A DNA stretch of 42,702 bases from an uncultured Actinomycetes bacterium (GCA_903873775.1 CAIQPR010000025.1:1-42702), one strand, 5' to 3'; shown: positions 34,393-42,702, numbered from the stretch's first letter. The notes: generated by a model from the sequence alone, not told the origin. A program made the numbers and translations.

Positions 34393-35136
34393 ATGACGTC
34401 ACAACGAAGAGTGGCACTCGTCAATGATGCACGTAGTTACGTCGGGCCGGCCCTTGCACGTGAGTTCGCGCGCCGCGGTCACGACCTCGTCATTGGCTCG
34501 CCGGCACCCGGGCTCGAGGAGGAACTCCGCGGTCTTGGTAGCACCGTTGTGTCGGTGGACGGTGCGCGCAATTTGGCGGAACCCACTGCGGCAGATCGCC
34601 TGGTGAGCGCGGCCCTCGACGCGTTTGGTCGTATTGACGCCGCCGTCGCATTTTCCGGACAGATCATCGGGGGGTCGTTTCTTGAGTCGACGGACGAGCA
34701 GCTCGATGCTCTTTTCAACGGATGCGTGCGTGGCCCCTATCACTTCTTGAAGGCAGTTGCAGCGCCGATGGTCGCACAGAAGAGTGGCCAGATTGTCTTG
34801 ATCACCAGCGCGTCTGCCGCGCGGCCGACACGTGGGGCGTCGTTGTATTCCTCCATGCGAGCGGGAGCCACCATGATGGCCAAGAACCTCGCGCAGGAGA
34901 TCGCACCCACGGGAGTACAGGTCAATGCCCTGGGCACGAACTTCATGGACTTTCCCGAATTTCACGAGGCCGCCGGGACTCACGATCCCGCCGTGCGGGA
35001 GAGATTGGAAAGTCGTGTTCCCCTGCGACGCATGGGAACTCTCGAAGAGTTCGCCGCGTTCTCCATGGCGTTCCTCGATGGCACGAGTGGCTTTACGACA
35101 GGTCAATTCGTGGCCTACGCGGGCGGTTGGGCGTGA
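34393..35136 (+). CDS. short-chain-dehydrogenase-fold protein with halohydrin dehalogenase signature
   Basis: 247 residues from ATG 34393, with GGAGG 5 nt upstream. It has the SDR fold but not an SDR active site. The TGxxxGxG cofactor motif is replaced by NDARSYVG (residues 11-18), and the catalytic YxxxK is YSSMR. S139, Y152 and R156 have the exact Ser-x12-Tyr-x3-Arg spacing of halohydrin dehalogenases (HheC: S132, Y145, R149). Shared stretches include TSA and YxSxRAGA, a GxN[YF] turn (GTNF) and RxGTxxE ... TGQxxxxAGG. The family's N-terminal T-x4-[FY]-x-G is present except that Thr is Asn. Such enzymes convert vicinal halohydrins to epoxides without NAD(P)H and open epoxides with nucleophiles. 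The alternative is a non-catalytic or divergent SDR. It overlaps the TetR gene by GTGA. Confidence 0.7.
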   Translation: MTSQRRVALVNDARSYVGPALAREFARRGHDLVIGSPAPGLEEELRGLGSTVVSVDGARNLAEPTAADRLVSAALDAFGRIDAAVAFSGQIIGGSFLESTDEQLDALFNGCVRGPYHFLKAVAAPMVAQKSGQIVLITSASAARPTRGASLYSSMRAGATMMAKNLAQEIAPTGVQVNALGTNFMDFPEFHEAAGTHDPAVRERLESRVPLRRMGTLEEFAAFSMAFLDGTSGFTTGQFVAYAGGWA

Positions 35137-35756
35137 TCGACGCCCCCGCGGAGGACGCCGCCGCCGTCGACGGTCGCACAGCCCGGCGAGACCGCAATCG
35201 TCAGTCGGTGCTCGACGCCATTCTCGAAATCTTTTCCGAGAACATTGACCCGACCCCCGACATCGTCGCGTTACGAAGTGGCGTGTCACCCCGCTCTGTG
35301 TATCGCTACTTCGAAGACCGCGACGAACTCTTACGCGCCGCGATCGCCCGGAAGATTGAGACGGTGTGGCCGTTGTTCACCATCACGGACCTCGGCGCGG
35401 GGCATTTCGACGTGCGCCTCGACGTGTTCGTGGCGTCGCGGGTGCGGCTCTTTCTTGAAGTTGCCGACACCGCACGAGCAGCGCGCCATCGGGCCGACCG
35501 CGTGCCGGCGATCGCGGCGCAGATCGCCGAGACCCAACGCGCGCTGCGGGACCAACTCGAACGCCACTTCGCGCCGGAAATTTCTGAGCTCCCGGCGGAC
35601 TGCGCCACCACAACAGTGCGGGCCGCCGACGTGGCATCTCAGTTCGAGTCGTTGGAGTATTTGCGCCAACAAAATATCGACGCTCAGGGTATTTGCGATA
35701 TTCTCAGGGTCACACTCACCGCTCTCTTCCGACCGCCGTCTACGGTCGTCGGTTGA
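35133..35756 (+). CDS. TetR-family transcriptional regulator
   Basis: 207 residues from GTG 35133 in the GTGA overlap with the upstream stop; the frame is open further upstream but only within that gene. The N-terminal helix-turn-helix reads NRQSVLDAILEIFSE ... PDIVALRSGVSPRSVYRYFEDRDELLRAAI, typical of TetR (xxxxVYRYFxxxxxLL). The ligand domain is mostly helical with many Ala/Arg, ending RVTLTALFRPP. It likely represses the operon via the inverted repeat at 34342-34367 and responds to a substrate of the dehalogenase-like protein or the sulfatase. The ligand is unknown. Confidence 0.85.
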   Translation: MIDAPAEDAAAVDGRTARRDRNRQSVLDAILEIFSENIDPTPDIVALRSGVSPRSVYRYFEDRDELLRAAIARKIETVWPLFTITDLGAGHFDVRLDVFVASRVRLFLEVADTARAARHRADRVPAIAAQIAETQRALRDQLERHFAPEISELPADCATTTVRAADVASQFESLEYLRQQNIDAQGICDILRVTLTALFRPPSTVVG

Positions 35757-35769
35757 TACCACCGCATCT

Positions 35770-35775
35770 GGGAGG
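35770..35775 (+). promoter_or_regulatory. ribosome binding site fixing the sulfatase start
   Basis: GGGAGG 7 nt upstream of ATG 35783. The open frame extends upstream to 35693 inside the TetR gene, but this strong site and the conserved N-terminus (HYEPFEGK) fix the start at 35783. Confidence 0.65.
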
Positions 35776-35782
35776 TCGTTTC

Positions 35783-38050
35783 ATGCGCCACTACGAGCCA
35801 TTCGAGGGCAAAATCGAGCGACTCCAAAAGGACTCGACGCCGTGGTGGCCGACACCGGCGCACCCGGGAACGGACGCTCCCAATGTGGCCGTCATTCTGA
35901 TCGACGATCTCGGGTTCTCCCACTTCGGATGCTTCGGATCGGATCTCGTGACGCCGAACATCGACCGTCTCGCGGCGGGTGGGTTGCGATACTCCAATTT
36001 CCACGTCACGCCCCTCTGCTCCCCGACGCGCGCGGCGCTCTTGACGGGTCGCAATCACCACACCGTCGGTATGCGATCCATTTCCAACTTCTCCTCGGGG
36101 TACCCGCACATGCGCGGACATATGTCCAACCACGCGGCCACGATGGGAGAAGTGATGCGTGAGGCGGGTTACACCACCTTCGCTCTCGGCAAATGGCACC
36201 TCAGCGCCATGGAAAACGCGTCGTCCGCGGGACCCTACGATCAGTGGCCCCTCCAGCGGGGTTTTGACCGCTTCTACGGATTTCTCGACGGCGAGACCGA
36301 CCAGTTCGCTCCCGACCTCGTCTACGACAACCACCGTGTGGATCCGCCGAAGACTGTGGACGAGGGATACCACCTCAGTGAGGACTTGGTCGATCGCGCG
36401 CTGTCGTTCATTCACGACGCCCGTTCGATCCGCCCCGACCGTCCGACGTTCACCTACCTCGCCTTCGGCGCCATGCACGCGCCGCACCAGGCCCCGGAGT
36501 CCTACTTGCAAAAGTACCGGGGCACCTTTGATGACGGATGGGACGTGGCCCGCGAAAAGTGGTTCGCCAAGCAGAAGGCCCTCGGCATCATTCCCCCCGA
36601 GACGGAACTCGCTCCTCGTAATCCCGGTGTCGAGGCGTGGGATTCGCTCCCCGAGAATCATCGTCGCTTGGCGGCTCGTCTGCAGGAGGCGTACGCCGCG
36701 TTCTTAGAGCACACGGACGCGCAAATCGGCCGATTCATTGACGAACTCGATCGTCTCGGCGAGTTGGACAACACGATCATCATGCTGATGTCGGACAATG
36801 GAGCCAGTCAGGAGGGCGGGCCTTTTGGTGTGTTGCACGAGATGAAGTTCTTCAATTTCATCATGGAGACCCCCGACGAGGCCGTGGCTCGACTCGAAGA
36901 GATCGGTGGACCCGACTCCCACACGAACTACCCGTGGGGTTGGGCGCAGGCCGGTAATACGCCCTTCAAGTGGTACAAGCAGAACACGCACGAAGGTGGT
37001 GTGCACGTGCCGCTGATTGTGCATTGGCCTCGCGGCATCTCCGCACGCGGTGACATTCGACACGACTTCACCTACGTCACCGACATCGCGCCGACGATTT
37101 ACGACGCCGCGGGCGTGTCCGTCCCCGAGGTCTATCGCGGCTACGAGCAGATGCCGATTGCTGGTTCGTCGTTTGTGCGCACCTTCGCCGCCGACGATGC
37201 ACCGCGCGCGGACCGTGTGCAGTATTTCGAGATGATGGGCCACCGCGGGCTCTACGAAAACGGTTGGAAGATCGTCACGCGACACCAGCCCGGTACGTCT
37301 TTCGACGACGACACCTGGGAGCTGTACAACGTCGACGTGGATCCTTCGGAATGCCACGATCTCGCAGCCCAGTACCCGGAGCGCGTGCAGGCGATGATCG
37401 AGACCTGGTGGCGAGAAGCGGAAGCGAACGGCGTTCTTCCTCTGGACGACCGCACGATCGAACTCTTCGGCTCACGTTTCCGCGACCACTCGCCCCACCC
37501 GGCGTCGCGACACTACGTGTATCGCCCGCCAATGACGTCTATTCCCGCACAAGTCTCCCCGAGTATCGGGGGTCGCAGCTGGGACGCAGTGGCCACCATT
37601 CATCGTCGCGAGAGCGATAATGGCGTGTTGTTCGCCGTGGGCAACACCGCGTCGGGGGTCTCTTTGTTCATCCTCGACGGCTACCTCTGCTGTGACTACA
37701 ACATCTTCGGTGAACACCACGAGGTGCGCTCCGAGGTCATGGTGCCAACGGGTGACGTGGAAGTGGGAGCCCGCCTGCGACGCCACGACGGCACGACCGG
37801 GACCGTCACTCTTCTCATCAACGGAAAACCCGTGGGCGAGATCGACGTCCCATTCGTCATGCGCATTATCTCGAGCACCGGCATGAGCGTCGGACGCGAT
37901 CACGGCGCCCAGGTGAGTCGCCTGTATCGCGGTGCCTTCCCGTTCACCGGCACCTACGACCGACTGGACGTCATTCTGCAGAGTTCACGGTCAGCGTCGT
38001 CGGCGGACGACGCGGCGACCGACGAACGCGCCAGCATGTCGCGCCAATAA
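35783..38050 (+). CDS. type I (formylglycine) arylsulfatase
   Basis: 755 residues. The sulfatase core begins NVAVILIDDLGFSHFGCFG, where D41/D42 are metal ligands. Cys79 in LCSPTRAALLTGRNHH is the CxPxR site that is converted to formylglycine, the catalytic residue. KWH (GKWHLSAME), HAPHQAP and MSDNGAS (D338-N339 metal ligands) complete the active site. The length and the C-terminal domain, with beta-rich segments after about residue 580, match the large actinobacterial arylsulfatases of the AtsA/AtsD type. No signal peptide is visible, so it is probably cytoplasmic. It needs a formylglycine-generating enzyme, not seen in this window. It hydrolyses sulfate esters; the natural substrate is unknown. 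It is 26 nt downstream of the TetR gene and likely in the same operon. Confidence 0.92.
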   Translation: MRHYEPFEGKIERLQKDSTPWWPTPAHPGTDAPNVAVILIDDLGFSHFGCFGSDLVTPNIDRLAAGGLRYSNFHVTPLCSPTRAALLTGRNHHTVGMRSISNFSSGYPHMRGHMSNHAATMGEVMREAGYTTFALGKWHLSAMENASSAGPYDQWPLQRGFDRFYGFLDGETDQFAPDLVYDNHRVDPPKTVDEGYHLSEDLVDRALSFIHDARSIRPDRPTFTYLAFGAMHAPHQAPESYLQKYRGTFDDGWDVAREKWFAKQKALGIIPPETELAPRNPGVEAWDSLPENHRRLAARLQEAYAAFLEHTDAQIGRFIDELDRLGELDNTIIMLMSDNGASQEGGPFGVLHEMKFFNFIMETPDEAVARLEEIGGPDSHTNYPWGWAQAGNTPFKWYKQNTHEGGVHVPLIVHWPRGISARGDIRHDFTYVTDIAPTIYDAAGVSVPEVYRGYEQMPIAGSSFVRTFAADDAPRADRVQYFEMMGHRGLYENGWKIVTRHQPGTSFDDDTWELYNVDVDPSECHDLAAQYPERVQAMIETWWREAEANGVLPLDDRTIELFGSRFRDHSPHPASRHYVYRPPMTSIPAQVSPSIGGRSWDAVATIHRRESDNGVLFAVGNTASGVSLFILDGYLCCDYNIFGEHHEVRSEVMVPTGDVEVGARLRRHDGTTGTVTLLINGKPVGEIDVPFVMRIISSTGMSVGRDHGAQVSRLYRGAFPFTGTYDRLDVILQSSRSASSADDAATDERASMSRQ

Positions 38051-39124
38051 TTAGGCGAGGAACGAGCAGATGTAGCCAATGCGGGGATCGATACGACCCT
38101 CGAGAACATTGAGATATGTCGCCATGATGTCGTCGGGACCGTGCAGGTGCCGCACATCGAGCCAATTGCGAACATTCATCGCGAAGGATTCCCACGCTGC
38201 GCCCACGGCGTCTTCGAAGCCGTCGCGGCCCCACTCGGCGCGTCGAGCGCGGATCCGATCGGGCGCGAACAACAAGGTGGGCTTGGGTCCCGGGAGCGGT
38301 GTGGTCGGCGCGACATCCGCGTCCCAGTGCGTGTCGCCCACGATCATTGAATACCGAAGTTGATCACCGTAGTGACTGTGCACGCGGTGAGTGACGTCGC
38401 GTCGCCCCGCGACATCTATGTAGACGGCGTTCGACAGGGGCAGCTGATCGAGATCGTCATAGGACAGAACATCGTCGTACAGACCCGTTTCCGAAGTGAA
38501 CTCCAGATTCGAGCGTGACGTCAGTCCAATGACGTGAATACCGAGGCGCTGACCACAGAGATGCGCGATACCGAGGGCGGTCTTGGACGATGCGCTCGAC
38601 ACGATGACCGTGGTCGCTCCGAAGACATCGTGATACCCGAGGAAATCATCGACGACGAACGAGGTGATGAACAACGGGCGAAAGAGGATGGTTTCGTCTT
38701 CGTGACGGGGATCGTATAAGGGGTCGTGGTCAACGTAGGAGTACCGGTTGTAGACGCTGGGTAGTGACGCGCGATGTTCGGCCACATCAGAAAATCCCGC
38801 CGCGTCGCTTCGGCCGGGTGTGAGCGTGACGGCCGTCGACATCGGGAAGTAACCAAAAATCCGCGAGCCTTCGGGCACGTGGGGTGAGTTCGACTCGGCG
38901 ATGCGCGCATATCCCCATGTGGGCACCCGTCCCCACGACGGATCGTCGGAGGGAAAGAAGTCCCAGTAGCGCATCGATTCGCCCATCACGGCGTACGTGA
39001 TGTTGTTCGCCGAAATCCCGAATGACTCGATCCGCGCCGAAACTTGACCGTCGAGGAGGGTCACGGGGGGCGCGGGGCGAACCCGCACGGTGTGAAGGTC
39101 CGACTTGTCTACTTCGATATTCAT
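38051..39124 (-). CDS. DUF2855-family protein
   Basis: 357 residues from ATG 39124. The sequence carries FGISANNITYAVMGESMRYW, FFPSDDPSWGRVPTWGYARI and GSRIFGYFPMS, a conserved pattern I recognise from DUF2855. The fold is suggestive of the medium-chain quinone oxidoreductase group: an N-terminal GroES-like part, then TTVIVSSASSKTALGIAHL like a nucleotide-binding turn (no classic GxGxxG). The function is not established. It converges on the sulfatase with no base between the two stop codons. The TACCAT box 7 nt upstream suggests a leaderless message. Confidence 0.8.
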   Translation of the reverse strand: MNIEVDKSDLHTVRVRPAPPVTLLDGQVSARIESFGISANNITYAVMGESMRYWDFFPSDDPSWGRVPTWGYARIAESNSPHVPEGSRIFGYFPMSTAVTLTPGRSDAAGFSDVAEHRASLPSVYNRYSYVDHDPLYDPRHEDETILFRPLFITSFVVDDFLGYHDVFGATTVIVSSASSKTALGIAHLCGQRLGIHVIGLTSRSNLEFTSETGLYDDVLSYDDLDQLPLSNAVYIDVAGRRDVTHRVHSHYGDQLRYSMIVGDTHWDADVAPTTPLPGPKPTLLFAPDRIRARRAEWGRDGFEDAVGAAWESFAMNVRNWLDVRHLHGPDDIMATYLNVLEGRIDPRIGYICSFLA

Positions 39125-39131
39125 TCACCGG

Positions 39132-39137
39132 ATGGTA
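39132..39137 (-). promoter_or_regulatory. candidate -10 box of the DUF2855 gene (leaderless)
   Basis: TACCAT on the minus strand is followed by 7 nt and the ATG at 39124, with no Shine-Dalgarno sequence. Confidence 0.45.
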
Positions 39138-39276
39138 ACGGTGCGGTCACTATCCGCGCTGGTCACCCGTCGCATCCGCCGCCGCTGTGTGAATTCCGCC
39201 AATTCCTACGAACGAAGTCGAATTTGGCTGGTAGTTTGGCCGATAGTCGACGTCAACGACAACGGAGGGTATTGCT

Positions 39277-42200
39277 GTGAAAAGTGCACGTGGAATTCGA
39301 TTGGCCGTCGCCTCGTGCACGGCACTCGCTCTCGGATTATCAACTTTCGCGACGAGCGCCGGAGCCACCGTGACTCCCGCTTCCGGTTTCAAAGCCATTC
39401 AGGCCGGGGTCGTCGCTCCGAAGGGTGACCGCGCGATGGGCACGGTCCCGAGCTCCCAGAAGCTGAGCTTTGCGGTGTACTTGAATTCTCGTGACCCTCG
39501 AGGACTCGCCGCATACGCCGCCGCGGTGACCAACACGCACTCGGCCACCTACGGCCACTACTTGTCGCGAGGCGCGTTCGCCAGCCGCTTTGGCGCATCC
39601 GCGTCCGCCGTCGCGTCGACGATCTCCACGTTGCGGGCCGACGGCTTATCGGTGTCGTCGAAGATTCTCGACGGGACGATTTTGCACGTGTCCGGTTCCT
39701 CCGCCACCGTGTCCTCCGCCTTTCACACGCACCTCGAAAGCTTCGCTTTGGTCGGTGGCGGCACGGGAATGGCGACGACCTCGGCCATCAAGGTGCCGTC
39801 ATCGCTGGCCGGCAACATTCTCGCCGTCGTCGGTCTCAACACTCTGACGCACCCCACCTCCAATGTTGCCAAGCGTCACTCCGCTCTCGCCATCAGCCAG
39901 ATCAAGCGCCCGACGGCCAAGAATCTTTCGAGTGCGCGTCACTTCACCGTGCGCCCGAAGCTGACGACCGGCGCGCCGAACGCGTGTGCGGACGCCGCGT
40001 CGTCGACCGAGCAGGGCTACGGCGGCATCACGGACGATCAAGTCGCATCGTCCTACGGCTTCTCCGGCCTCTACTCGTCGGGCGACTTCGGCCAGGGCCA
40101 GACAGTGGCTGTGTACGAACTCGAGCCCTTCTCGCTGTCGGACGTTCAGAAGTTCGAACAGTGCTACTTGGGATCTGACAACACGGCGAACCTTTCCACC
40201 ATCAACGTTGACGGTGGTCCCGGCGTCGGTACTGGTTCGGGAGAATCCGCACTCGACATCGAGAATGTTGCCGCGCTCGCCCCGCAGGCCAACATTGAGG
40301 TGTACCAGGCATCGCCAACGAATTACGGTGCGCTCGACGCCTACGCCCAGATCGTGTCCGATGACACGGCCAAGGTCGTGACGTCCTCGTGGGGAGAATG
40401 CGAATCAACCCAAGAGCTCTACTCGCCCGGCACTTTGGCCGCCGAGAATTTGATCTTCGAGCAGGCGGCCGCACAGGGCCAGAGCGTCTTTTCCTCCGCG
40501 GGTGACGACGGCGCCGACGACTGCGCGGGACACGGCTCGTCGCCCGTCTCGCCCAACCTCTCGGTCGAGGACCCGGCGTCCCAGCCGTACGTCGTGTCGG
40601 TCGGTGGCACCACCGCTCTCAGCGTGACGACGCCGCCGGTTGAGCAGGTGTGGAACGACGGGGCCACGGGTGGCGCTACCGGTGGCGGCACGTCACTCAT
40701 TTGGCCGATGCCGTCCTGGCAGAAGAATGTGGCCAGTGTCGCCAGTGCCAGCAGCTCCAAAGTCTGTGGTGTGGCGGGAGCCGACCAGTGCCGGTCGACG
40801 CCCGACGTGTCGGCGTTCGCTGACGAGTACACCGGAATCACGATCTACTTCCAAGGGTCTTGGTACACCATCGGTGGCACCTCATCCTCCGCGCCCATCT
40901 GGGCCGCGGTGCTCGCGGAAGTGAATGCCTCTCACGCCTGCACCAGCAATCCCGCGACCTCGCACGGTGTGGGCTTCGTGAATCCGTTGCTCTACGAAGT
41001 CGGTGGCAATCCGACGCTCGCGGCGCAGAGCTTCAACGACGTCACTGCCGGCAACAACGACATCTTTGGTGTCAACGGTGGCAAGTACGCCGCTCAGCCG
41101 GGCTACGACTTGGCGACGGGCTTCGGCACGCCGAATCTCGCGAACAACGACGGTTCGGGTCTCGCGTCCAGCTTGTGTGGTGCGGCGCAAGAATCAACGT
41201 CGTCGTCTCTCACCTCGGTGTCCCCGGTGGTCGGTTCGGTCGTTGGTGGCACCAAGGTCACCATCACCGGTACCGGCTTCATGACGGGTTCGACCGTCAA
41301 TGTCGCCGGCGTGTCCTTCGGTGACTTCCCGGCCAGCAGCTTCACTGTGAAGTCGGCGACGACGATTGTGGCGACGACCGCCCCGGCGGGCCAGCCCAAG
41401 TTCATCGGCGTCACGGTGCCGGTGAGTCGCTCGTCTCTCGTTGAGGTCACCTACAACTCCGGTCACGTTGCTGTCGGTCCCTCCTTCAGTTACTTGCCGA
41501 GCGCGAAGAAGGTGGGCGCCCCGGTGGTCGTCAACGTCGGACCGTACGGAGGTCCGACGGCGGGTGGCAACACCGTAGAGATTCACGGATCCGGATTCAC
41601 GGGAACGAAGTCGGTCACCTTCGGGGGTGTGCCGGCAACGTCGTTCGTCGTGTCGAGTGATTCGTTGATCGACGCCGTTGTGCCCGCAGAAACGTCATCG
41701 ATGTGCTTGTCGTCAAGCGCGACGTCCACGTCGGGACTGTGCCAGACCCAGGTGCGGGTGAAGAACTCTGTCGGAACGTCGTCGGTTGTTCCTCTGCTCC
41801 CTCCGCTGTTGGGACAGTTGGACTACAACAATCAGGGTCTTCCGTACGCCCCGGCCAAGTGTCAGTGTGAGGTCTTCCCGACCCTCACGGAGTACGACTT
41901 CCAAGCAGCTCCCACCATCACGAGCATGAAGACGACCCTCTCCAAGGGTTACACCGGCGGTGATGTGAGTGGCGGCGACGTGGTCACGATCAAGGGAACG
42001 GGCTTCAATTGGTTGACCATCAACTGGGTCAACATGGGTGACGCCACGTTGGCATCGAGCCAGAGCTTCAACGTGGAATATGTCACGTACAACGAAGTCG
42101 TCTTCCTGTCCAGCTCCGACCCGGCGCCCACGCTGTCGGGAAACACTGTGCCCGTGAGCGTGGACACCATGGGAGGCGTGTCGAATACGGAGACATTCGC

Positions 42201-42702
42201 GTATGCGGCGACGCCGATCATCACGGGACTGTCGACGCCCGTCATTTCTTCGGCGGGCGACCGACCCGGCGTGCAGAGCCTGACCATCACGGGTGGCGGC
42301 TTTACGCACGTGCAGGAGATCGTGTTCGAGGCCTACGGCAAGACGCCGTCGACCGCCCTGTACGCGAAGAGCAACTTCACCGTGGTGTCGCCGACGGAGA
42401 TCAAAGTTGAAGAGCCCAGCTTGGTGCCCGGGACCTACCAGGTCATCGTGTGGACCACCACGGGCTATTCGGCTGCGTCGGACATTGGCTTGAACCCGGT
42501 GGCGCCGTCCATCATTCAGGCCATCTATCCCGGCGAAGCCGCCGTCATCAGTACCTCGAGCAACACGACATGCACGTATGCAGGTGGTTGCTCCATCGAC
42601 GTGTACGGGGTCAACCTCGGAAACCCGAGTGACATCGTGCCGGTGTTCGGCGGTATCGTCGCCGGCGAGGTCACGAACTTCAGCGAGACGAACGGTGTGG
42701 AC
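39277..42702 (+). CDS. S53-family (sedolisin/kumamolisin-type) secreted peptidase with IPT/TIG domains (partial)
   Basis: 1142 codons from GTG 39277 (GGAGGG 7 nt upstream), open at the window end. A signal peptide (GIRLAVASCTALALGLSTFA) is followed by a Pro-kumamolisin-type propeptide (about 50-190) and the S53 catalytic domain. E323 and D327 in GSGESALDIE and S536 in GGTSSSAPIWAAV make the Glu-Asp-Ser triad, and D410 in SSAGDDGADD is the oxyanion Asp. The end of the catalytic domain shows the calcium-site pattern (FNDVTAGNND ... GYDLATGFGTPN). After residue about 645 there are tandem IPT/TIG-like beta domains (SPVVGSVVGGTKVTITGTGF; GPYGGPTAGGNTVEIHGSGF; further copies). S53 enzymes usually work at acid pH. 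The C-terminus is outside the window. Confidence 0.9.
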   Translation, partial: MKSARGIRLAVASCTALALGLSTFATSAGATVTPASGFKAIQAGVVAPKGDRAMGTVPSSQKLSFAVYLNSRDPRGLAAYAAAVTNTHSATYGHYLSRGAFASRFGASASAVASTISTLRADGLSVSSKILDGTILHVSGSSATVSSAFHTHLESFALVGGGTGMATTSAIKVPSSLAGNILAVVGLNTLTHPTSNVAKRHSALAISQIKRPTAKNLSSARHFTVRPKLTTGAPNACADAASSTEQGYGGITDDQVASSYGFSGLYSSGDFGQGQTVAVYELEPFSLSDVQKFEQCYLGSDNTANLSTINVDGGPGVGTGSGESALDIENVAALAPQANIEVYQASPTNYGALDAYAQIVSDDTAKVVTSSWGECESTQELYSPGTLAAENLIFEQAAAQGQSVFSSAGDDGADDCAGHGSSPVSPNLSVEDPASQPYVVSVGGTTALSVTTPPVEQVWNDGATGGATGGGTSLIWPMPSWQKNVASVASASSSKVCGVAGADQCRSTPDVSAFADEYTGITIYFQGSWYTIGGTSSSAPIWAAVLAEVNASHACTSNPATSHGVGFVNPLLYEVGGNPTLAAQSFNDVTAGNNDIFGVNGGKYAAQPGYDLATGFGTPNLANNDGSGLASSLCGAAQESTSSSLTSVSPVVGSVVGGTKVTITGTGFMTGSTVNVAGVSFGDFPASSFTVKSATTIVATTAPAGQPKFIGVTVPVSRSSLVEVTYNSGHVAVGPSFSYLPSAKKVGAPVVVNVGPYGGPTAGGNTVEIHGSGFTGTKSVTFGGVPATSFVVSSDSLIDAVVPAETSSMCLSSSATSTSGLCQTQVRVKNSVGTSSVVPLLPPLLGQLDYNNQGLPYAPAKCQCEVFPTLTEYDFQAAPTITSMKTTLSKGYTGGDVSGGDVVTIKGTGFNWLTINWVNMGDATLASSQSFNVEYVTYNEVVFLSSSDPAPTLSGNTVPVSVDTMGGVSNTETFAYAATPIITGLSTPVISSAGDRPGVQSLTITGGGFTHVQEIVFEAYGKTPSTALYAKSNFTVVSPTEIKVEEPSLVPGTYQVIVWTTTGYSAASDIGLNPVAPSIIQAIYPGEAAVISTSSNTTCTYAGGCSIDVYGVNLGNPSDIVPVFGGIVAGEVTNFSETNGVD

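Noticed and set aside
34722..35132. Longer upstream start of the TetR gene
   Set aside because: The extension lies wholly inside the preceding gene and has no domain. GTG 35133 gives the normal TetR length and a 4-nt coupling overlap.
34393..35136. Ordinary 3-oxoacyl-ACP reductase-type SDR
   Set aside because: The cofactor glycine motif and the catalytic Lys are both replaced, and the Ser-x12-Tyr-x3-Arg spacing matches halohydrin dehalogenases instead.
38041..38060. Bidirectional terminator at the sulfatase/DUF2855 junction
   Set aside because: Only a 4-bp CGCC/GGCG stem around the two stop codons; too weak to call.

Overview
The window is high-GC, gene-dense bacterial DNA with many GTG starts, ATGA/GTGA stop-start overlaps and several genes that look leaderless. 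The gene types (EttA, DHA2-type MFS exporter, DtxR-type regulator, TetR, large actinobacterial-type arylsulfatase, DUF2855-like protein) suggest an actinobacterium. A member of the Acidimicrobiia is my best guess: there is an S53 (acid-type) secreted peptidase and an iron permease next to an iron-type repressor. The assignment is by eye and not secure below phylum. I see no phage, IS element, CRISPR array, tRNA or rRNA.

Layout. 1-1337 (-): the N-terminal 445 codons of a DHA2-type drug exporter, cut by the window edge. 1592-9651 (+): a putative exopolysaccharide cluster with a BcsB-like secreted/anchored subunit carrying a long acidic cytoplasmic tail, an unrecognised polytopic membrane protein, a processive family-2 glycosyltransferase and a GT-C-like membrane protein. 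9698-10861: an exported GH3-fold protein with an altered acid/base motif. 10904-12580: ettA. 12581-20516: a complete K+-ATPase locus in which the KdpD sensor is split into two divergently transcribed genes, followed by kdpE, an undescribed 27-residue membrane peptide, kdpF, kdpA, kdpB and kdpC. 20578-21048: a small membrane-anchored protein. 21057-22698: an iron-uptake operon (FTR1 permease plus DtxR-like repressor) behind a perfect 29-nt palindrome.

23087-33721 is a single 3544-codon gene for a giant secreted protein: signal peptide, one FN3-like domain, a beta-rich region of about 500 residues, and 33 tandem Ig-like repeats running to the last residue with no visible wall anchor. It is preceded by a recognisable TTGACG/TAGACT promoter and followed by an 18-bp hairpin with a GNRA loop. 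33808-34326 encodes a J-domain membrane protein. 34393-38050 looks like one operon: a short-chain-dehydrogenase-fold protein with a halohydrin-dehalogenase active-site signature (Ser-x12-Tyr-x3-Arg, no cofactor glycine motif), a TetR regulator and a formylglycine-type arylsulfatase. 38051-39124 (-) is a DUF2855-like protein. 39277 to the end (+) is an S53 sedolisin/kumamolisin-type peptidase with IPT/TIG domains, cut by the window edge.

Taken together, much of the window serves the cell envelope: matrix polysaccharide, a giant adhesin-like protein and a secreted acid protease, plus potassium and iron homeostasis. The most unusual items are the candidate halohydrin dehalogenase operon, the split KdpD with an extra micropeptide in the kdp operon, the giant Ig-array protein with higher-order repeats, the DtxR-like regulator with substituted metal ligands, and a recurring '-10 box then 6-7 nt then start codon' arrangement pointing to leaderless transcription.
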